Notes under the pieces: model-generated | What the model saw: only the letters and a program-made list of their open reading frames with translations | What the model was told of the DNA's origin: nothing | The model's database searches: none | Part shown: one piece after another, positions 25,136 through 34,788 of the stretch | How the letters are laid out: each line of letters begins with the position of its first letter | Position numbering within the stretch: the first letter of the stretch is position 1 | Assembly (NCBI RefSeq): GCF_900102265.1 | Contig: NZ_FNBH01000005.1 | Coordinates: 175,797-239,796, forward strand | Length of the DNA: 64,000 bases | Reading direction: 5' to 3' | Source: Epilithonimonas hungarica | Lineage (GTDB): Bacteria > Bacteroidota > Bacteroidia > Flavobacteriales > Weeksellaceae | Translations under genes and position numbers: made by a program

Positions 25136-25196
25136 AAGAAATTAAAAATATGTTTCCAAAAGTGGCAACGAAATTTTGAAATCCAAAGATCCTGAG
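25136..25196 (+). pseudogene. Fragment of a second copy of the four-cysteine secreted protein gene
   Basis: Bases 25151-25196 match 23107-23152 at 39 of 46 positions. The translation VSKSGNEILKSKDPE against VSKSGDEVLRSKDPQ changes only conservatively, so the copy was once under selection. A one-base deletion in the A-run just upstream and no similarity beyond 25196 show it is a remnant. The rest of the 382-base gap (24999-25380) holds the operators above and AT-rich sequence. Confidence 0.7.
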
Positions 25197-25352
25197 TTCT
25201 ATTCTCTTTCTTTGGAAACAACACTGCTGATTATCAATACGTTATTATAAAGCAAAAATTCAAATAAGCTATTAAGAAAAGGTTTTATGTTAAATTTGTG
25301 TTATATAAACAATTATTATTTAAAAATATTCAATAATATAAATAATTTAATA

Positions 25353-25360
25353 TAAATTTG
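25353..25360 (+). promoter_or_regulatory. Promoter -7 box of the gene at 25381
   Basis: TAAATTTG ends 20 bases before the ATG. Confidence 0.65.
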
Positions 25361-25380
25361 CGAAAATTTATAACACAAAA

Positions 25381-25941
25381 ATGATAAAAAAATACAGGAT
25401 AACACAATCTTTGTTATCTATTCTCCTATTATTTTTTTTTATCAATACTTACAGTCAGATCACGATTGTTGAGGGTACGGTTTTTTATGTAGAAAAAAAC
25501 ACCGTTCTCACTGGAGACATCCAGGTTTCAGCCTCGCAATCTAACAATTCTCAGTCTTATCCAGCACAAGCTTTATCTTCCAAAAGTAAAAAAGATAAAA
25601 AGTTTATAGCCTACGGAACAACAAAGCTAAAGCATCAAAAAAAGAAATCAGATTCTAAAAAACTAATCCAAAATACGTCTCCCGCTGATGCGAACAAGGC
25701 AATTTTGCTCCAACATCATTGGAAAAATGTTGATAGTTGTTATTTCACCACCTCAGACTCCAGTAAAAGACCGGTAATACTACCTGATCAATATTTGAAA
25801 TATGACATTTCTTTATTACGTTATATTTTCATTTTTAATTATTTTTATGAAGAAAAACGGAGTTTTTACAAAATCCGATTTCTCTATAACTTACATAACG
25901 AAAGTTCCCGTACACGTCCCCCCCCTTTTTTATTATCCTAG
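25381..25941 (+). CDS. Secreted hypothetical protein with a C8 tract near its end
   Basis: 186 residues. Signal peptide MIKKYRITQSLLSILLLFFF to about TYSQ. The mature part is short, basic and low in complexity (SSKSKKDKKF, KHQKKKSDSKK) and ends SSRTRPPPFLLS. The RPPP codons contain eight consecutive C bases (25918-25925) followed by six T. A slip of one base would replace the last residues with another short tail. The gene stands 108 bases upstream of the large secreted gene on the same strand and may belong to that locus. Family not recognised; it could also be a degraded longer gene. Confidence 0.5.
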   Translation: MIKKYRITQSLLSILLLFFFINTYSQITIVEGTVFYVEKNTVLTGDIQVSASQSNNSQSYPAQALSSKSKKDKKFIAYGTTKLKHQKKKSDSKKLIQNTSPADANKAILLQHHWKNVDSCYFTTSDSSKRPVILPDQYLKYDISLLRYIFIFNYFYEEKRSFYKIRFLYNLHNESSRTRPPPFLLS

Positions 25942-26049
25942 AAAATTTACTGTAATTACGATATTTTCTTAATTATAGTCATGAAAACTTTATTTATCGT
26001 CAGCTATCCTTTCTAGCGGAAAGGTAAGCTTATATTTATATATCAAATA

Positions 26050-29000
26050 ATGAAAAAATATACTTTATATTCTGCATTTAGTAAAAATGCAGTACAAAAG
26101 CTACTGCTTTTACTATTCGCATTTGTTATAATGCCAAGTTGCATTTCACTTTCTGCCCAGCAACAAAACTCATTTGTTCTTGCCGTTCCCGGACAGAATC
26201 TTAATTTCCTGAATGCCAATCGTACACTGATCACCAATATGGGTAACAATGGTTTGTCAGCTGGCTCTGTTTGGCGCTATGACAATCTTATCACAACCAA
26301 CGGTATTACCATTTACGGTGTCCTTACCATTAAAGAGATCAATGGTACCGGTACAACTCTAACAATGTTGGATGATGAAACCGCCGGAACAGGACTTCCG
26401 GGGAGATTTCAACCAAGGATAACAACAGCCGCCACTGGGGGAAACATCTTGTTTGAGCTTGAGTTTTATGAGGTTACTACCAATAACAGGGCTTATATTT
26501 CGGAATATTACTTTACAGCGGCCGATATAGACGGAAGCGAATTTGTGGAGATAGGTGGTTACTCAACTTATCAGATAGATGCCACCAGTGGACTGACCAT
26601 TACCCAGCAGCCTACCGGACGTACCAGGTTTGGAGGCATTACAACGGAGCTTGATGGAATAAATTTCGAAAATACTGCAGCCTTTATTGCACAGTACAAA
26701 TTCCCTTATACCAAAGTTACATTTGCACTAGGTAAAAGTAATGCAGGAACAAGCCGCCAGTTTTCTCTACAGTTCGGAACCGCCGGAGGAACTTTCACCA
26801 ACCCGACAACCGTGAGAAACCCGGTAAAACTGATGTACATTACCAAAAAGGCTGATACCGACAACTTTGTTGCGGGAACCACAAGAAAATATACCGTTGT
26901 CCTGGATAACATTGGAACTACTGCGGAAAATGTCACACTTACCGATCCATTACCGGCAGGATTGACCTATGTCCCTAATACGACCGCTATTTCAGTACCC
27001 GCAATAAGTGAAGCGGAAAGCGTAGCGGATAACTTCAACTCTGTTTCTTATGCCCGGAATAACGGAATAGCTTGGTGGAAAAATGAATGGACTGAAATAG
27101 GAGAAGCTACAGATCCCGCCGCAGGACAAATCACAATTGCGTCCAACGCTTTGCGTTTTGTAACTTTACCAAACGGAAGAGGTATTGAAAGAACAGTCAA
27201 TCTTTTAAGAGCAACCAATGCCACGTTGTCATTTGCCTATACACAGAGTGCCACAAACGGAACATTGGATGTTCAGGTATCTGCTAACGGGTCAACCTAT
27301 GTTTCGATAGGCAGTGTCAGTGGAAATACAAGCGGGACATTCACCGGGACTATCGGGGCTGCCTATTTAACAGCAGATACCCGTATACGTTTAGTTAACT
27401 CCAGTGGAGGCACATGGGGTACAAAAACAACGACCGTGGACAATCTGACAGTGCAATATACACTTTCGCTAGCCACACAAAACAAGACCAACGCTGCGTC
27501 TGGAGGAACTTTATTAAATGGTGTACCATCAAATGTGATAGTGAGTGGAGACAATATAACATTACTACCTGGTGCAAAAGCGACCATAACCTTTGATGTA
27601 AATGTAAACTGTAATGCTCAGGGAACTATTACAAATACTGCAACAGCTGCAGCCCCTGGATTATATGAAGATACTATTTCGGCTTCTCATACCGCCTATG
27701 TAGATCCGGTAAATGTAACAGGATCCAGTCGTTGTGATGCAGGTACGGAAATACTTACAGCGAGTGGCGCGCAAGGTAATCAGCAATACCGTTGGTACGC
27801 TGCTTCCAGCGGAGGAACTCCTTTGGCAACCGGAGCATCTTTTACGACACCGAGCATATCCAGCACCACGACTTATTATGTATCTTTTTACAACCCCGAT
27901 ACAGGCTGTGAATCCGGACGCACACCTGTAACAGCTGTTGTATCTTCTGCTGGAGCCATAACTGGCACAGGTGTTATTTCTACTACTACAGGCGCCAATG
28001 GAACCACAGGTGATACCGGAGCAGTAGCCGCTCCCAATACTGCAGCCAATAATAATGCTTCTGGTACAACCGCTTGGACCAACTTGACCAATATCACGAG
28101 CAGTAACAATGCTAATACTTCAGCTACAAATATTGCTGCAAACGGCGGGACTTCACAGTATTTAGAAATTCCTTTCCCTGCTATTTCTATTCCTACAGGA
28201 TATAGTGCCAATGACATATCGGGAATTGCCATTGGTATAGAAAGAAATGCTAATAATACAAACAGCATACGTGATAATGTCATTCAACTTCTGAAAAACA
28301 ATATTGCCGTAGGGGACAATAAGGCAAATACAGGAACATTTTGGCCAAACTCTGATGCCTCGGTCATTTATGGAGGAGATACTGATCTTTGGGGAACAAC
28401 TTGGCAGGCTGCGGATTTTACCAATACAAAACTGCGGATCCAGGTATATAATAATGCGACTGCTACAAGAACTGCAAATATAGATTATGTGTATGTTAGA
28501 GTTTATTTTGGTGCTTTTGGAGATGACCAAAGTAGTGTAAGCTTCAAAATTTCAGGGGTTTCAGGTGCCACAGGATATACTTGGACCGTACCAAATGGTG
28601 CAACTATCACATCCGGACAGGGATCGAGCTCAATTCTTGTTAACTTTAACAATGCCGGACAAAGTGGAACATACAATGTTTGTGCAACACCTTCAAATAC
28701 TTGTGGAAACGGAACTCAGGTATGTCGTCAGATTGCGATTACCAACAATGTAAACAATGAGATCTCTGGAACGGTTTACAATGATCAGAACGGCTCAGTC
28801 GCCCCACAAAAGGTGGATGGCACGCCTATCTCACAGATTGGAGGACAACAGTTATATGCAATATTAACGCAAAGCGCAACAACAGGTACCCCAGCGGCAA
28901 ACCGCGCCATCTCTTCCGTCACTGTCGATCCCGATGGGACGTACAAGTTCTCGTATCTTGCTAACACAACGGCAAATTATTATCGTGTTTACATTAAAAC

Positions 29001-30156
29001 AACACCTTACGGTGATGGAATTGCAGTACCTGCAACTTCTGATTTGCCGGCAGGAGCAGTTTTCAACGGAGCAATTGATAATGATTCCACAAATTCTCTG
29101 ACCGGAGGTAACTCTACTAATGGTTATCTTAATGTAACCGCCGGAAACAACACTAACAATACGAATGTTAATTTTGGTATTGCCGTAAGTAACCCAATTG
29201 GCAATCCTGATGTTACCAGCACATTGGAAGACACTGCAAAAACATTCAATATTTTAACAAACGATACGGCTACTTCCGGTACATTAGTTGGCGCCAGTGT
29301 AGATTTGGATCCAGTAACTGCCGGAAGGCAAACTACCTACACAACAGTTAATGGAACATGGACTGTTGATAACAGTGGAAACGTAACTTTTACACCTGTA
29401 CCTGATTATTTTGGTAATGACTCTATTACTTATACAGTAGAAAACTCATTAGGGTACAAATCCAATCCAACCAGTATTACAATCACTGTAGATCCGGTAA
29501 ATGATGCGCCGTCTTTTACAAAAGGTGCTGATCAGGCAAACCCACAGACTTCTTCAGCTACAACTTACACAGTAGCAGGATGGGCCACAAACATCAGTAA
29601 GGGACCTGCCAATGAATCTTTACAATCTGTTAGTTTTATCGTTACCAATGATAATAATACCTTGTTTAGCATTCAGCCTACGATCACGGCACTTGGGCAA
29701 CTACAGTACACGATAGCCGGGAATGCTTCCGGAACAGCTTTGGTAAGCGTACGTATTCAGGATGATGGAGGCACAGCTAATGGAGGAATTGATACTTCAG
29801 CTGTTCAGACGTTTACCATAACTGTAAATTCTACACATTGCTACAAACCAGCAGTGACTGATGCCGGAAATAACATTCCTTCTCAGCATGGCATTACGGC
29901 ATTATCGAGAGCCGGAACAAATAATGGTAACTGGCCTATGGTCAGACAAAGTGCATGGACTGTTTTAGAATCCAAAGAAAAAGGATTTGTAATTAACAGA
30001 GTACCAACCACAGCATCTCTTGCTAATATTACCAATCCTATCATTGGAATGATGGTATACGATGTGGAGGCAAAATGTATTAAAATATATGCAGTAAAAT
30101 CTGGTGAAACAAATCCCTCTTGGCCTTGTTTTGAAACACAAGCTTGTCCGGATTAA
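26050..30156 (+). CDS. Large multi-domain secreted protein of a large/small surface-protein pair (locus 2)
   Basis: 1368 residues. After a signal peptide (to about residue 38) comes a beta-rich region, a DUF11-type repeat (VKLMYITKKADTDNF, LTDPLPAGLTYVPNT; about 257-335), an Ig/PKD-like domain (CDAGTEILTASGAQGNQQYR; about 562-630), a second PKD-like part (GYTWTVPNGATITSGQG; about 840-890), an SdrD-like EISGTVYNDQNG unit, and two cadherin-like parts with LEDTAKTFNILTND and VDPVNDAP. The last about 100 residues (CYKPAV...GITALSRA...KGFVINRV...GMMVYD...CFETQACPD) repeat the end of the 12519-14267 protein. Probable giant adhesin or matrix protein. There is no T9SS type A tail. Confidence 0.8.
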   Translation: MKKYTLYSAFSKNAVQKLLLLLFAFVIMPSCISLSAQQQNSFVLAVPGQNLNFLNANRTLITNMGNNGLSAGSVWRYDNLITTNGITIYGVLTIKEINGTGTTLTMLDDETAGTGLPGRFQPRITTAATGGNILFELEFYEVTTNNRAYISEYYFTAADIDGSEFVEIGGYSTYQIDATSGLTITQQPTGRTRFGGITTELDGINFENTAAFIAQYKFPYTKVTFALGKSNAGTSRQFSLQFGTAGGTFTNPTTVRNPVKLMYITKKADTDNFVAGTTRKYTVVLDNIGTTAENVTLTDPLPAGLTYVPNTTAISVPAISEAESVADNFNSVSYARNNGIAWWKNEWTEIGEATDPAAGQITIASNALRFVTLPNGRGIERTVNLLRATNATLSFAYTQSATNGTLDVQVSANGSTYVSIGSVSGNTSGTFTGTIGAAYLTADTRIRLVNSSGGTWGTKTTTVDNLTVQYTLSLATQNKTNAASGGTLLNGVPSNVIVSGDNITLLPGAKATITFDVNVNCNAQGTITNTATAAAPGLYEDTISASHTAYVDPVNVTGSSRCDAGTEILTASGAQGNQQYRWYAASSGGTPLATGASFTTPSISSTTTYYVSFYNPDTGCESGRTPVTAVVSSAGAITGTGVISTTTGANGTTGDTGAVAAPNTAANNNASGTTAWTNLTNITSSNNANTSATNIAANGGTSQYLEIPFPAISIPTGYSANDISGIAIGIERNANNTNSIRDNVIQLLKNNIAVGDNKANTGTFWPNSDASVIYGGDTDLWGTTWQAADFTNTKLRIQVYNNATATRTANIDYVYVRVYFGAFGDDQSSVSFKISGVSGATGYTWTVPNGATITSGQGSSSILVNFNNAGQSGTYNVCATPSNTCGNGTQVCRQIAITNNVNNEISGTVYNDQNGSVAPQKVDGTPISQIGGQQLYAILTQSATTGTPAANRAISSVTVDPDGTYKFSYLANTTANYYRVYIKTTPYGDGIAVPATSDLPAGAVFNGAIDNDSTNSLTGGNSTNGYLNVTAGNNTNNTNVNFGIAVSNPIGNPDVTSTLEDTAKTFNILTNDTATSGTLVGASVDLDPVTAGRQTTYTTVNGTWTVDNSGNVTFTPVPDYFGNDSITYTVENSLGYKSNPTSITITVDPVNDAPSFTKGADQANPQTSSATTYTVAGWATNISKGPANESLQSVSFIVTNDNNTLFSIQPTITALGQLQYTIAGNASGTALVSVRIQDDGGTANGGIDTSAVQTFTITVNSTHCYKPAVTDAGNNIPSQHGITALSRAGTNNGNWPMVRQSAWTVLESKEKGFVINRVPTTASLANITNPIIGMMVYDVEAKCIKIYAVKSGETNPSWPCFETQACPD

Positions 30157-30246
30157 TATTATCGGTAGAGGTTTTGGACTGTGTGATCTCTGCAAGCCGG
30201 GATTTCCATTATCACAAAACCTGATTCAATGAAGTCAACAACAATC

Positions 30247-30279
30247 AACCTTCAATGTGCTCACAATGCATTGAAGGTT
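30247..30279 (+). other. Stem-loop between the large and small genes of locus 2
   Basis: AACCTTCAATG / CATTGAAGGTT, a perfect 11-bp stem with an 11-base loop and no T-run, in the 139-base gap. It may be an mRNA processing or stability element; a partial terminator is possible. Confidence 0.55.
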
Positions 30280-30295
30280 TAATAGAACAATTAAA

Positions 30296-30958
30296 ATGAG
30301 AAATATCAAAAATATTACAGCTATGGTTGCTTTAATTTTATTTTTGCATGCAAAAGCACAGGTAGCCATAGGAAAAGATGAACTTTCTAAAATACAGCCT
30401 GCAAATACGGTAACAAATCCGAACATTTCTTTGGAGTTTTACGATAGCGCAGATAATAAAAAGGGAATGGTATTACCTTGGACCTCCACAGTCAACGATC
30501 AGCCCGTTGCTTATAATTCCACAACCGGAACTGGCTACAGAGGTATGCAGGGAACAATAGAAAATGGCACATTTATATTCGATCTTTCGGACAAAAATGT
30601 AAAATACAGAAAAGATGGTGCATGGTTTAACCTTACTAATGTTACCTACCCCGTTAATGTGATAAGAGCGGATAATTCTACCGTAACACTTTCTGCAAAC
30701 AACACATTAGATACTTCGCTACAAGACGACAAAATAGAATCCGCTAGTGCTAAAGTAGCAATAGGCACAAATGCAAATAACGATACGACCAATGGAATAA
30801 TGGTACTTACAGATACGGATCGTGCAATGGTTCTGCCCAAGGTAGCAAGTCCACATCTGAATATCATAAATCCTACACCAGGAATGATGGTCTTTGATAC
30901 TGTAAAGCAACAATTGGCAGTATTTAATGGAACTGTATGGAGTTTTTGGAAACCATAA
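30296..30958 (+). CDS. Small secreted protein of a large/small surface-protein pair (locus 2)
   Basis: 220 residues, signal peptide to about residue 22 (LILFLHAKAQ). Two units of the same kind as in the 11984-12496 protein: KGMVLPWT...GTFIFDLSDKNV...KDGAWFNL and RAMVLPKV...PGMMVFDTVKQQ...NGTVWSFWKP, joined by a TSLQD linker present in both paralogues. The order large gene then small gene is the same as at locus 1. No enzymatic motif. It is followed by a terminator, so the locus ends here. Role unknown; a partner or tip of the large protein is suggested by the repeated pairing. Confidence 0.8.
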   Translation: MRNIKNITAMVALILFLHAKAQVAIGKDELSKIQPANTVTNPNISLEFYDSADNKKGMVLPWTSTVNDQPVAYNSTTGTGYRGMQGTIENGTFIFDLSDKNVKYRKDGAWFNLTNVTYPVNVIRADNSTVTLSANNTLDTSLQDDKIESASAKVAIGTNANNDTTNGIMVLTDTDRAMVLPKVASPHLNIINPTPGMMVFDTVKQQLAVFNGTVWSFWKP

Positions 30959-30984
30959 TGTTCATTATATAATTGGATAAAAGT

Positions 30985-31012
30985 AAAAGCTTAATCTTTG
31001 GGTTAAGCTTTT
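30985..31012 (+). terminator. Terminator of locus 2
   Basis: AAAAGCTTAA / TTAAGCTTTT stem with an eight-base loop, 26 bases after the stop. From here to 31244 I see no gene. Confidence 0.75.
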
Positions 31013-31244
31013 GTTATTTCATGAATCGACTCTCGACGAGGCCGCTTTTTCTTTCTCCGATTTCAAAAAACATTCGTACAATTTTTATTCTCCTTGTATG
31101 ATTCCATCGAGCAACTTGTCTATTGGAGTAAAAATCAGTTGATAAATCTCCGTTCTTAAAATAGCGATGCCATTATCATAGTATTAATATATTCGAGATA
31201 ACATTAAAAAAGCATCCTTCAAAACAATTATGATCAGCTAAAAA

Positions 31245-31284
31245 TAAAAACCGCTATAAACATTAAATTTACAGCGGTTTTATT
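31245..31284 (-). terminator. Terminator of dnaK
   Basis: AAAACCGCT-A-TAAA / TTTA-C-AGCGGTTTT stem with a T-run on the minus strand, about 30 bases after the dnaK stop. Confidence 0.8.
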
Positions 31285-31312
31285 ATTATTTCTAATTGAT
31301 GTTAATCAATCA

Positions 31313-33205
31313 TTATTTCACTTCTTCAAAGTCTGCATCCTGAACATCTTCTGCCCCGTTTGCATTTCCTTGAGATTGTCCTGCATCAGCACCTTGAGCT
31401 TGTTGACCTTGTGCATACATTTCTTCTGAAGCCGCCATCCAGGCCGCATCAAGAGCTTCTGTCTTAGCTTTCACATCATCGCTGTTTTTAGCTTCAAAAG
31501 CGGTTTTCAATTCTGTGTGAGCAGTTTCGATTGCGGCTTTTTTGTCTGCAGATAATTTGTCGCCAAATTCTTTCAATTGTTTTTCAGTCTGGAAGATCAA
31601 TCCGTCTGCTTTATTGAAGATCTCAACTTCTTCTTTCTTCTTAGCATCAGCTGCAGAATTTTCCTGAGCTTCTTTCTTCATTCTTTCGATTTCCTCGTCA
31701 GAAAGGCCTGATGAAGCCTGGATTTTGATTGATTGCTCTTTACCTGTCCCTTTATCTTTAGCAGAAACGCTCAAGATCCCGTTTGCATCGATATCGAAAG
31801 TTACTTCGATTTGAGGTACTCCTCTTTGTGCTGGTGGAATATCTGTCAAGTCAAATCTACCGATCTCTTTGTTATCGTTGAACATTGGTCTTTCACCCTG
31901 TCCCACTCTGATGCTTACAGCTGGCTGGTTATCAGATGCTGTAGAGAACACCTCAGATTTTTTAGTTGGAATAGTCGTGTTTGCTTCAATTAATTTAGTA
32001 AAAACAGAACCCATCGTTTCTATACCCAAAGAAAGCGGTGTAACATCCAACAAAAGAACGTCTTTTACATCTCCTGTCAAAACTCCACCTTGGATAGCTG
32101 CCCCAATAGCTACAACCTCATCCGGATTAACGCCTTTTGAAGGTTTTTTACCGAAGAATTTTTCTACTTCTTCCTGGATGATCGGGATTCTTGTAGAACC
32201 ACCTACCAAGATCACTTCGTCAATATCTGAAGTTGATAGACCTGCATCTTTCAATGCTTTAGCAACCGGTTCCATAGAACGTCTTACCAAGTCTGCAGAT
32301 AATTGCTCAAATTTAGCTTTGGTCAAAGTCTTAACCAAGTGCTTAGGACCTGTAGCTGTAGCTGTGATATAAGGAAGATTGATCTCGGTTTGAGGAGAAG
32401 AAGACAACTCGATTTTTGCTTTTTCAGCTGCTTCTTTCAATCTTTGTAATGCGATTGCATCAGATTTCAAGTCAACACCTTCCTCAGCTTTGAATTCGTC
32501 TGCCATCCAGTTGATGATCACATCATCAAAGTCATCACCACCTAAATGCGTATCACCGTTTGTAGACAATACTTCGAAAACGCCATCTCCTAGATCAAGG
32601 ATAGAGATATCGAAAGTCCCACCTCCTAAATCGTAAACTGCAATTTTTTGGTCTTTGTGAGACTTATCCATTCCATAGGCCAAAGCAGCTGCTGTAGGCT
32701 CATTGATGATTCTTTCTACTTTAAGGCCTGCAATTTCTCCAGCTTCTTTCGTAGCTTGTCTTTGAGCATCATTGAAGTAAGCCGGAACAGTGATCACCGC
32801 TCTTGTTACTTCCTGCCCAAGATAATCTTCAGCAGTTTTCTTCATTTTCTGAAGCGTCATTGCAGAAATTTCCTGTGGTGTATATTCTCTGTCATCGATC
32901 TTTACTTTCACGGTATCGTTTGGTCCGGGAACTACTTCGTAAGGAACTCTGGAAATTTCCTGAGCATCTTCTTTGAAGTGTGTCCCGATAAATCTTTTGA
33001 TAGAATATACCGTTTTCTTTGGATTCGTTACAGCCTGTCTTTTTGCAGGATCACCCACTTTTCTTTCTCCATCTTCTGTAAACGCCACGATAGAAGGTGT
33101 TGTTCTTTTACCTTCTGCATTAGGGATAACTACAGCATCCTTACCTTCCATTACTGCAACGCAAGAGTTGGTAGTACCTAAGTCAATTCCGATTATTTTA
33201 CTCAT
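31313..33205 (-). CDS. dnaK: Molecular chaperone DnaK (Hsp70)
   Basis: 630 residues, full length. The ATPase domain opens with [17 protein letters not shown] and has [20 protein letters not shown] and [14 protein letters not shown]; the substrate domain contains [15 protein letters not shown]. The C-terminus ends DADFEEVK, the bacterial equivalent of the EEVD tail, after a Gln/Gly-rich stretch. It folds and holds client proteins with DnaJ and GrpE, neither of which is in the window. The gene is monocistronic. No CIRCE element is seen; instead a perfect palindrome TGACA-AAT-TGTCA lies 77-89 bases upstream. Confidence 0.98.
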   Translation of the reverse strand: MSKIIGIDLGTTNSCVAVMEGKDAVVIPNAEGKRTTPSIVAFTEDGERKVGDPAKRQAVTNPKKTVYSIKRFIGTHFKEDAQEISRVPYEVVPGPNDTVKVKIDDREYTPQEISAMTLQKMKKTAEDYLGQEVTRAVITVPAYFNDAQRQATKEAGEIAGLKVERIINEPTAAALAYGMDKSHKDQKIAVYDLGGGTFDISILDLGDGVFEVLSTNGDTHLGGDDFDDVIINWMADEFKAEEGVDLKSDAIALQRLKEAAEKAKIELSSSPQTEINLPYITATATGPKHLVKTLTKAKFEQLSADLVRRSMEPVAKALKDAGLSTSDIDEVILVGGSTRIPIIQEEVEKFFGKKPSKGVNPDEVVAIGAAIQGGVLTGDVKDVLLLDVTPLSLGIETMGSVFTKLIEANTTIPTKKSEVFSTASDNQPAVSIRVGQGERPMFNDNKEIGRFDLTDIPPAQRGVPQIEVTFDIDANGILSVSAKDKGTGKEQSIKIQASSGLSDEEIERMKKEAQENSAADAKKKEEVEIFNKADGLIFQTEKQLKEFGDKLSADKKAAIETAHTELKTAFEAKNSDDVKAKTEALDAAWMAASEEMYAQGQQAQGADAGQSQGNANGAEDVQDADFEEVK

Positions 33206-33281
33206 TTTTATATGTTATTTTTTGTTATTATTAATTATTTACAATCAGCAATTCTCAATATTTGTACCACGCCATAAAAAG

Positions 33282-33294
33282 TGACAAATTGTCA
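33282..33294 (-). promoter_or_regulatory. Palindrome upstream of dnaK, possible heat-shock operator
   Basis: TGACA-AAT-TGTCA, perfect 5-bp arms. I find no clear TAnnTTTG box between it and the dnaK start, so it may mark a promoter of another type. Confidence 0.4.
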
Positions 33295-33299
33295 TTAAC

Positions 33300-33327
33300 A
33301 AAAAAACTCCGTACGGGACGGAGTTTC
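33300..33327 (-). terminator. Terminator after the M43 protease gene
   Basis: AAACTCCGT-ACGG-GACGGAGTTT stem; A-run on its left side gives a T-run on the minus strand. Confidence 0.8.
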
Positions 33328-33348
33328 ATTTAAGTCAAAATAGTTAGT

Positions 33349-34593
33349 TTAGTGTTTGATAAATTTCATTGACTTGATGAAGTTACCATTATCATAAGTT
33401 CTTACATAATAAGTTCCAGCAGGAAGGCCTTTCACATCAATTTTATCAATTTCATTATTGATGTTTGCCTTTTTTACCAATCTTCCATCATTTCCGAAAA
33501 TTTCAACTTCATTGATTTTAACCAAAGGTGAAGCAATTGAAATATAATTAACCGCTGGATTTGGGAAAAGACTGATCGAGTTCGACTTTTCTACATCATC
33601 AACAGCTAAAAGAGAGCAAGCGTTAGAATTCAATAAACTCGCTCTTGGACCTGCCATTGTATTTTGAGCTATAGTTTTCTGGTCGTTAGAGAACATTGCC
33701 ATTTGTCTGTCATAAACGTAATCCATATAATTCATATACATTGCACCAAGTGTTGTAGAAACACAGGTGTAAATATTTACATTCGTTGGCTTCGTGAAAT
33801 GAGGGTAATATGTTGCGGGCGTATCCGCACAAAAATCATCCCAACCTGTTTTTCCACAGTTATTTTTATTTGGTGTATCTCCATAATCTTCAACCGAACC
33901 CCAAGGATGTTCCAACCCAAAGTAGTGACCAATCTCGTGAGTTGCGGTTCTTCCTAGGTTATATGGATATGTAGCCGTGCCAGTAGTTCCAAATTGTTTA
34001 TAGCCAATCGCAAGTCCATCATAAGCCGCACCCGCAGAATCTGGCAAATATGCCCAGCCTAGATAGTCTTCTGACATATTCCCAACCCAAATGTTAAGAT
34101 ATTTTGTAGGATCCCAAGCTACCAAACCAGATGATTTGTAATAATTATCATCAAAATTAAAACCTGACGCCACTGATTTTCTTTCGATTCCTGTAGTTGT
34201 AGAACCATCAGGTTTTTTTGTTGCCATGCAGAAAACCAATTCCATATCAGCAGCCACGCCTTGGAATCCTGCAGGCACAATTGTACCGAAATCAGAATTC
34301 AGTTTACGATAGTCATTATTCAATACAGTCAACTGAGACGCAATCTGAGCATCAGAAATATTCATTGCAGTGCTAGAATATAACACGTGAACAACCACAG
34401 GAATTGTGACAAGTCCTGCTTTTTTAGATTTGTAGTCGTTGTTTACCAAGAAATCCTTCAAAGCTTCTCGGTTAGCTTTCGCTTGTGGATTGGCAGCAAA
34501 AAACTCTGCCATTTTTTTGTCTGTTCCACAGGTTCTTTGTCCATAGGCACTAAGACAAAAAACACTTACTAATGTAAATAAAATTTTCTTCAT
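33349..34593 (-). CDS. Secreted M43-type zinc metalloprotease with T9SS sorting domain
   Basis: 414 residues. Signal peptide MKKILFTLVSVFCLSAYGQ. The zinc site HEIGHYFGLEHPW (HExxHxxGxxH, about 215-227) with the Met-turn MNYMDY (about 285) places it in the pappalysin/cytophagalysin family. The last about 75 residues (SISLFPNPAVNYISI ... GLPAGTYYVRTYDNGNF) are a type A T9SS sorting domain that would be removed after export. An extracellular or cell-surface endopeptidase is expected. Own promoter box 27 bases upstream and a terminator downstream. Confidence 0.93.
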   Translation of the reverse strand: MKKILFTLVSVFCLSAYGQRTCGTDKKMAEFFAANPQAKANREALKDFLVNNDYKSKKAGLVTIPVVVHVLYSSTAMNISDAQIASQLTVLNNDYRKLNSDFGTIVPAGFQGVAADMELVFCMATKKPDGSTTTGIERKSVASGFNFDDNYYKSSGLVAWDPTKYLNIWVGNMSEDYLGWAYLPDSAGAAYDGLAIGYKQFGTTGTATYPYNLGRTATHEIGHYFGLEHPWGSVEDYGDTPNKNNCGKTGWDDFCADTPATYYPHFTKPTNVNIYTCVSTTLGAMYMNYMDYVYDRQMAMFSNDQKTIAQNTMAGPRASLLNSNACSLLAVDDVEKSNSISLFPNPAVNYISIASPLVKINEVEIFGNDGRLVKKANINNEIDKIDVKGLPAGTYYVRTYDNGNFIKSMKFIKH

Positions 34594-34620
34594 ATTTTTA
34601 AATCTTCAATAAAAGGGAGG

Positions 34621-34628
34621 CAAATGTA
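34621..34628 (-). promoter_or_regulatory. Promoter -7 box of the M43 protease gene
   Basis: CAAATGTA on the plus strand is TACATTTG on the minus strand, 27 bases before the ATG. Confidence 0.65.
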
Positions 34629-34788
34629 TTAAATTTTTTAAAAAAACAAAGCTTTTTTATTAAAAATTTAATACATTATCATTTAATGGCTTCTACAAGG
34701 CATTTGTATTCTATTTAAAATTTAATTGACATTTAAGAAACATAAGGAACAGGCAAAACATTGTAGTTTACAATCCCAAATTAATACA

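Noticed and set aside
31733..33284. Long plus-strand open frames opposite dnaK
   Set aside because: Codon shadow of a highly biased gene; the minus-strand DnaK is certain.
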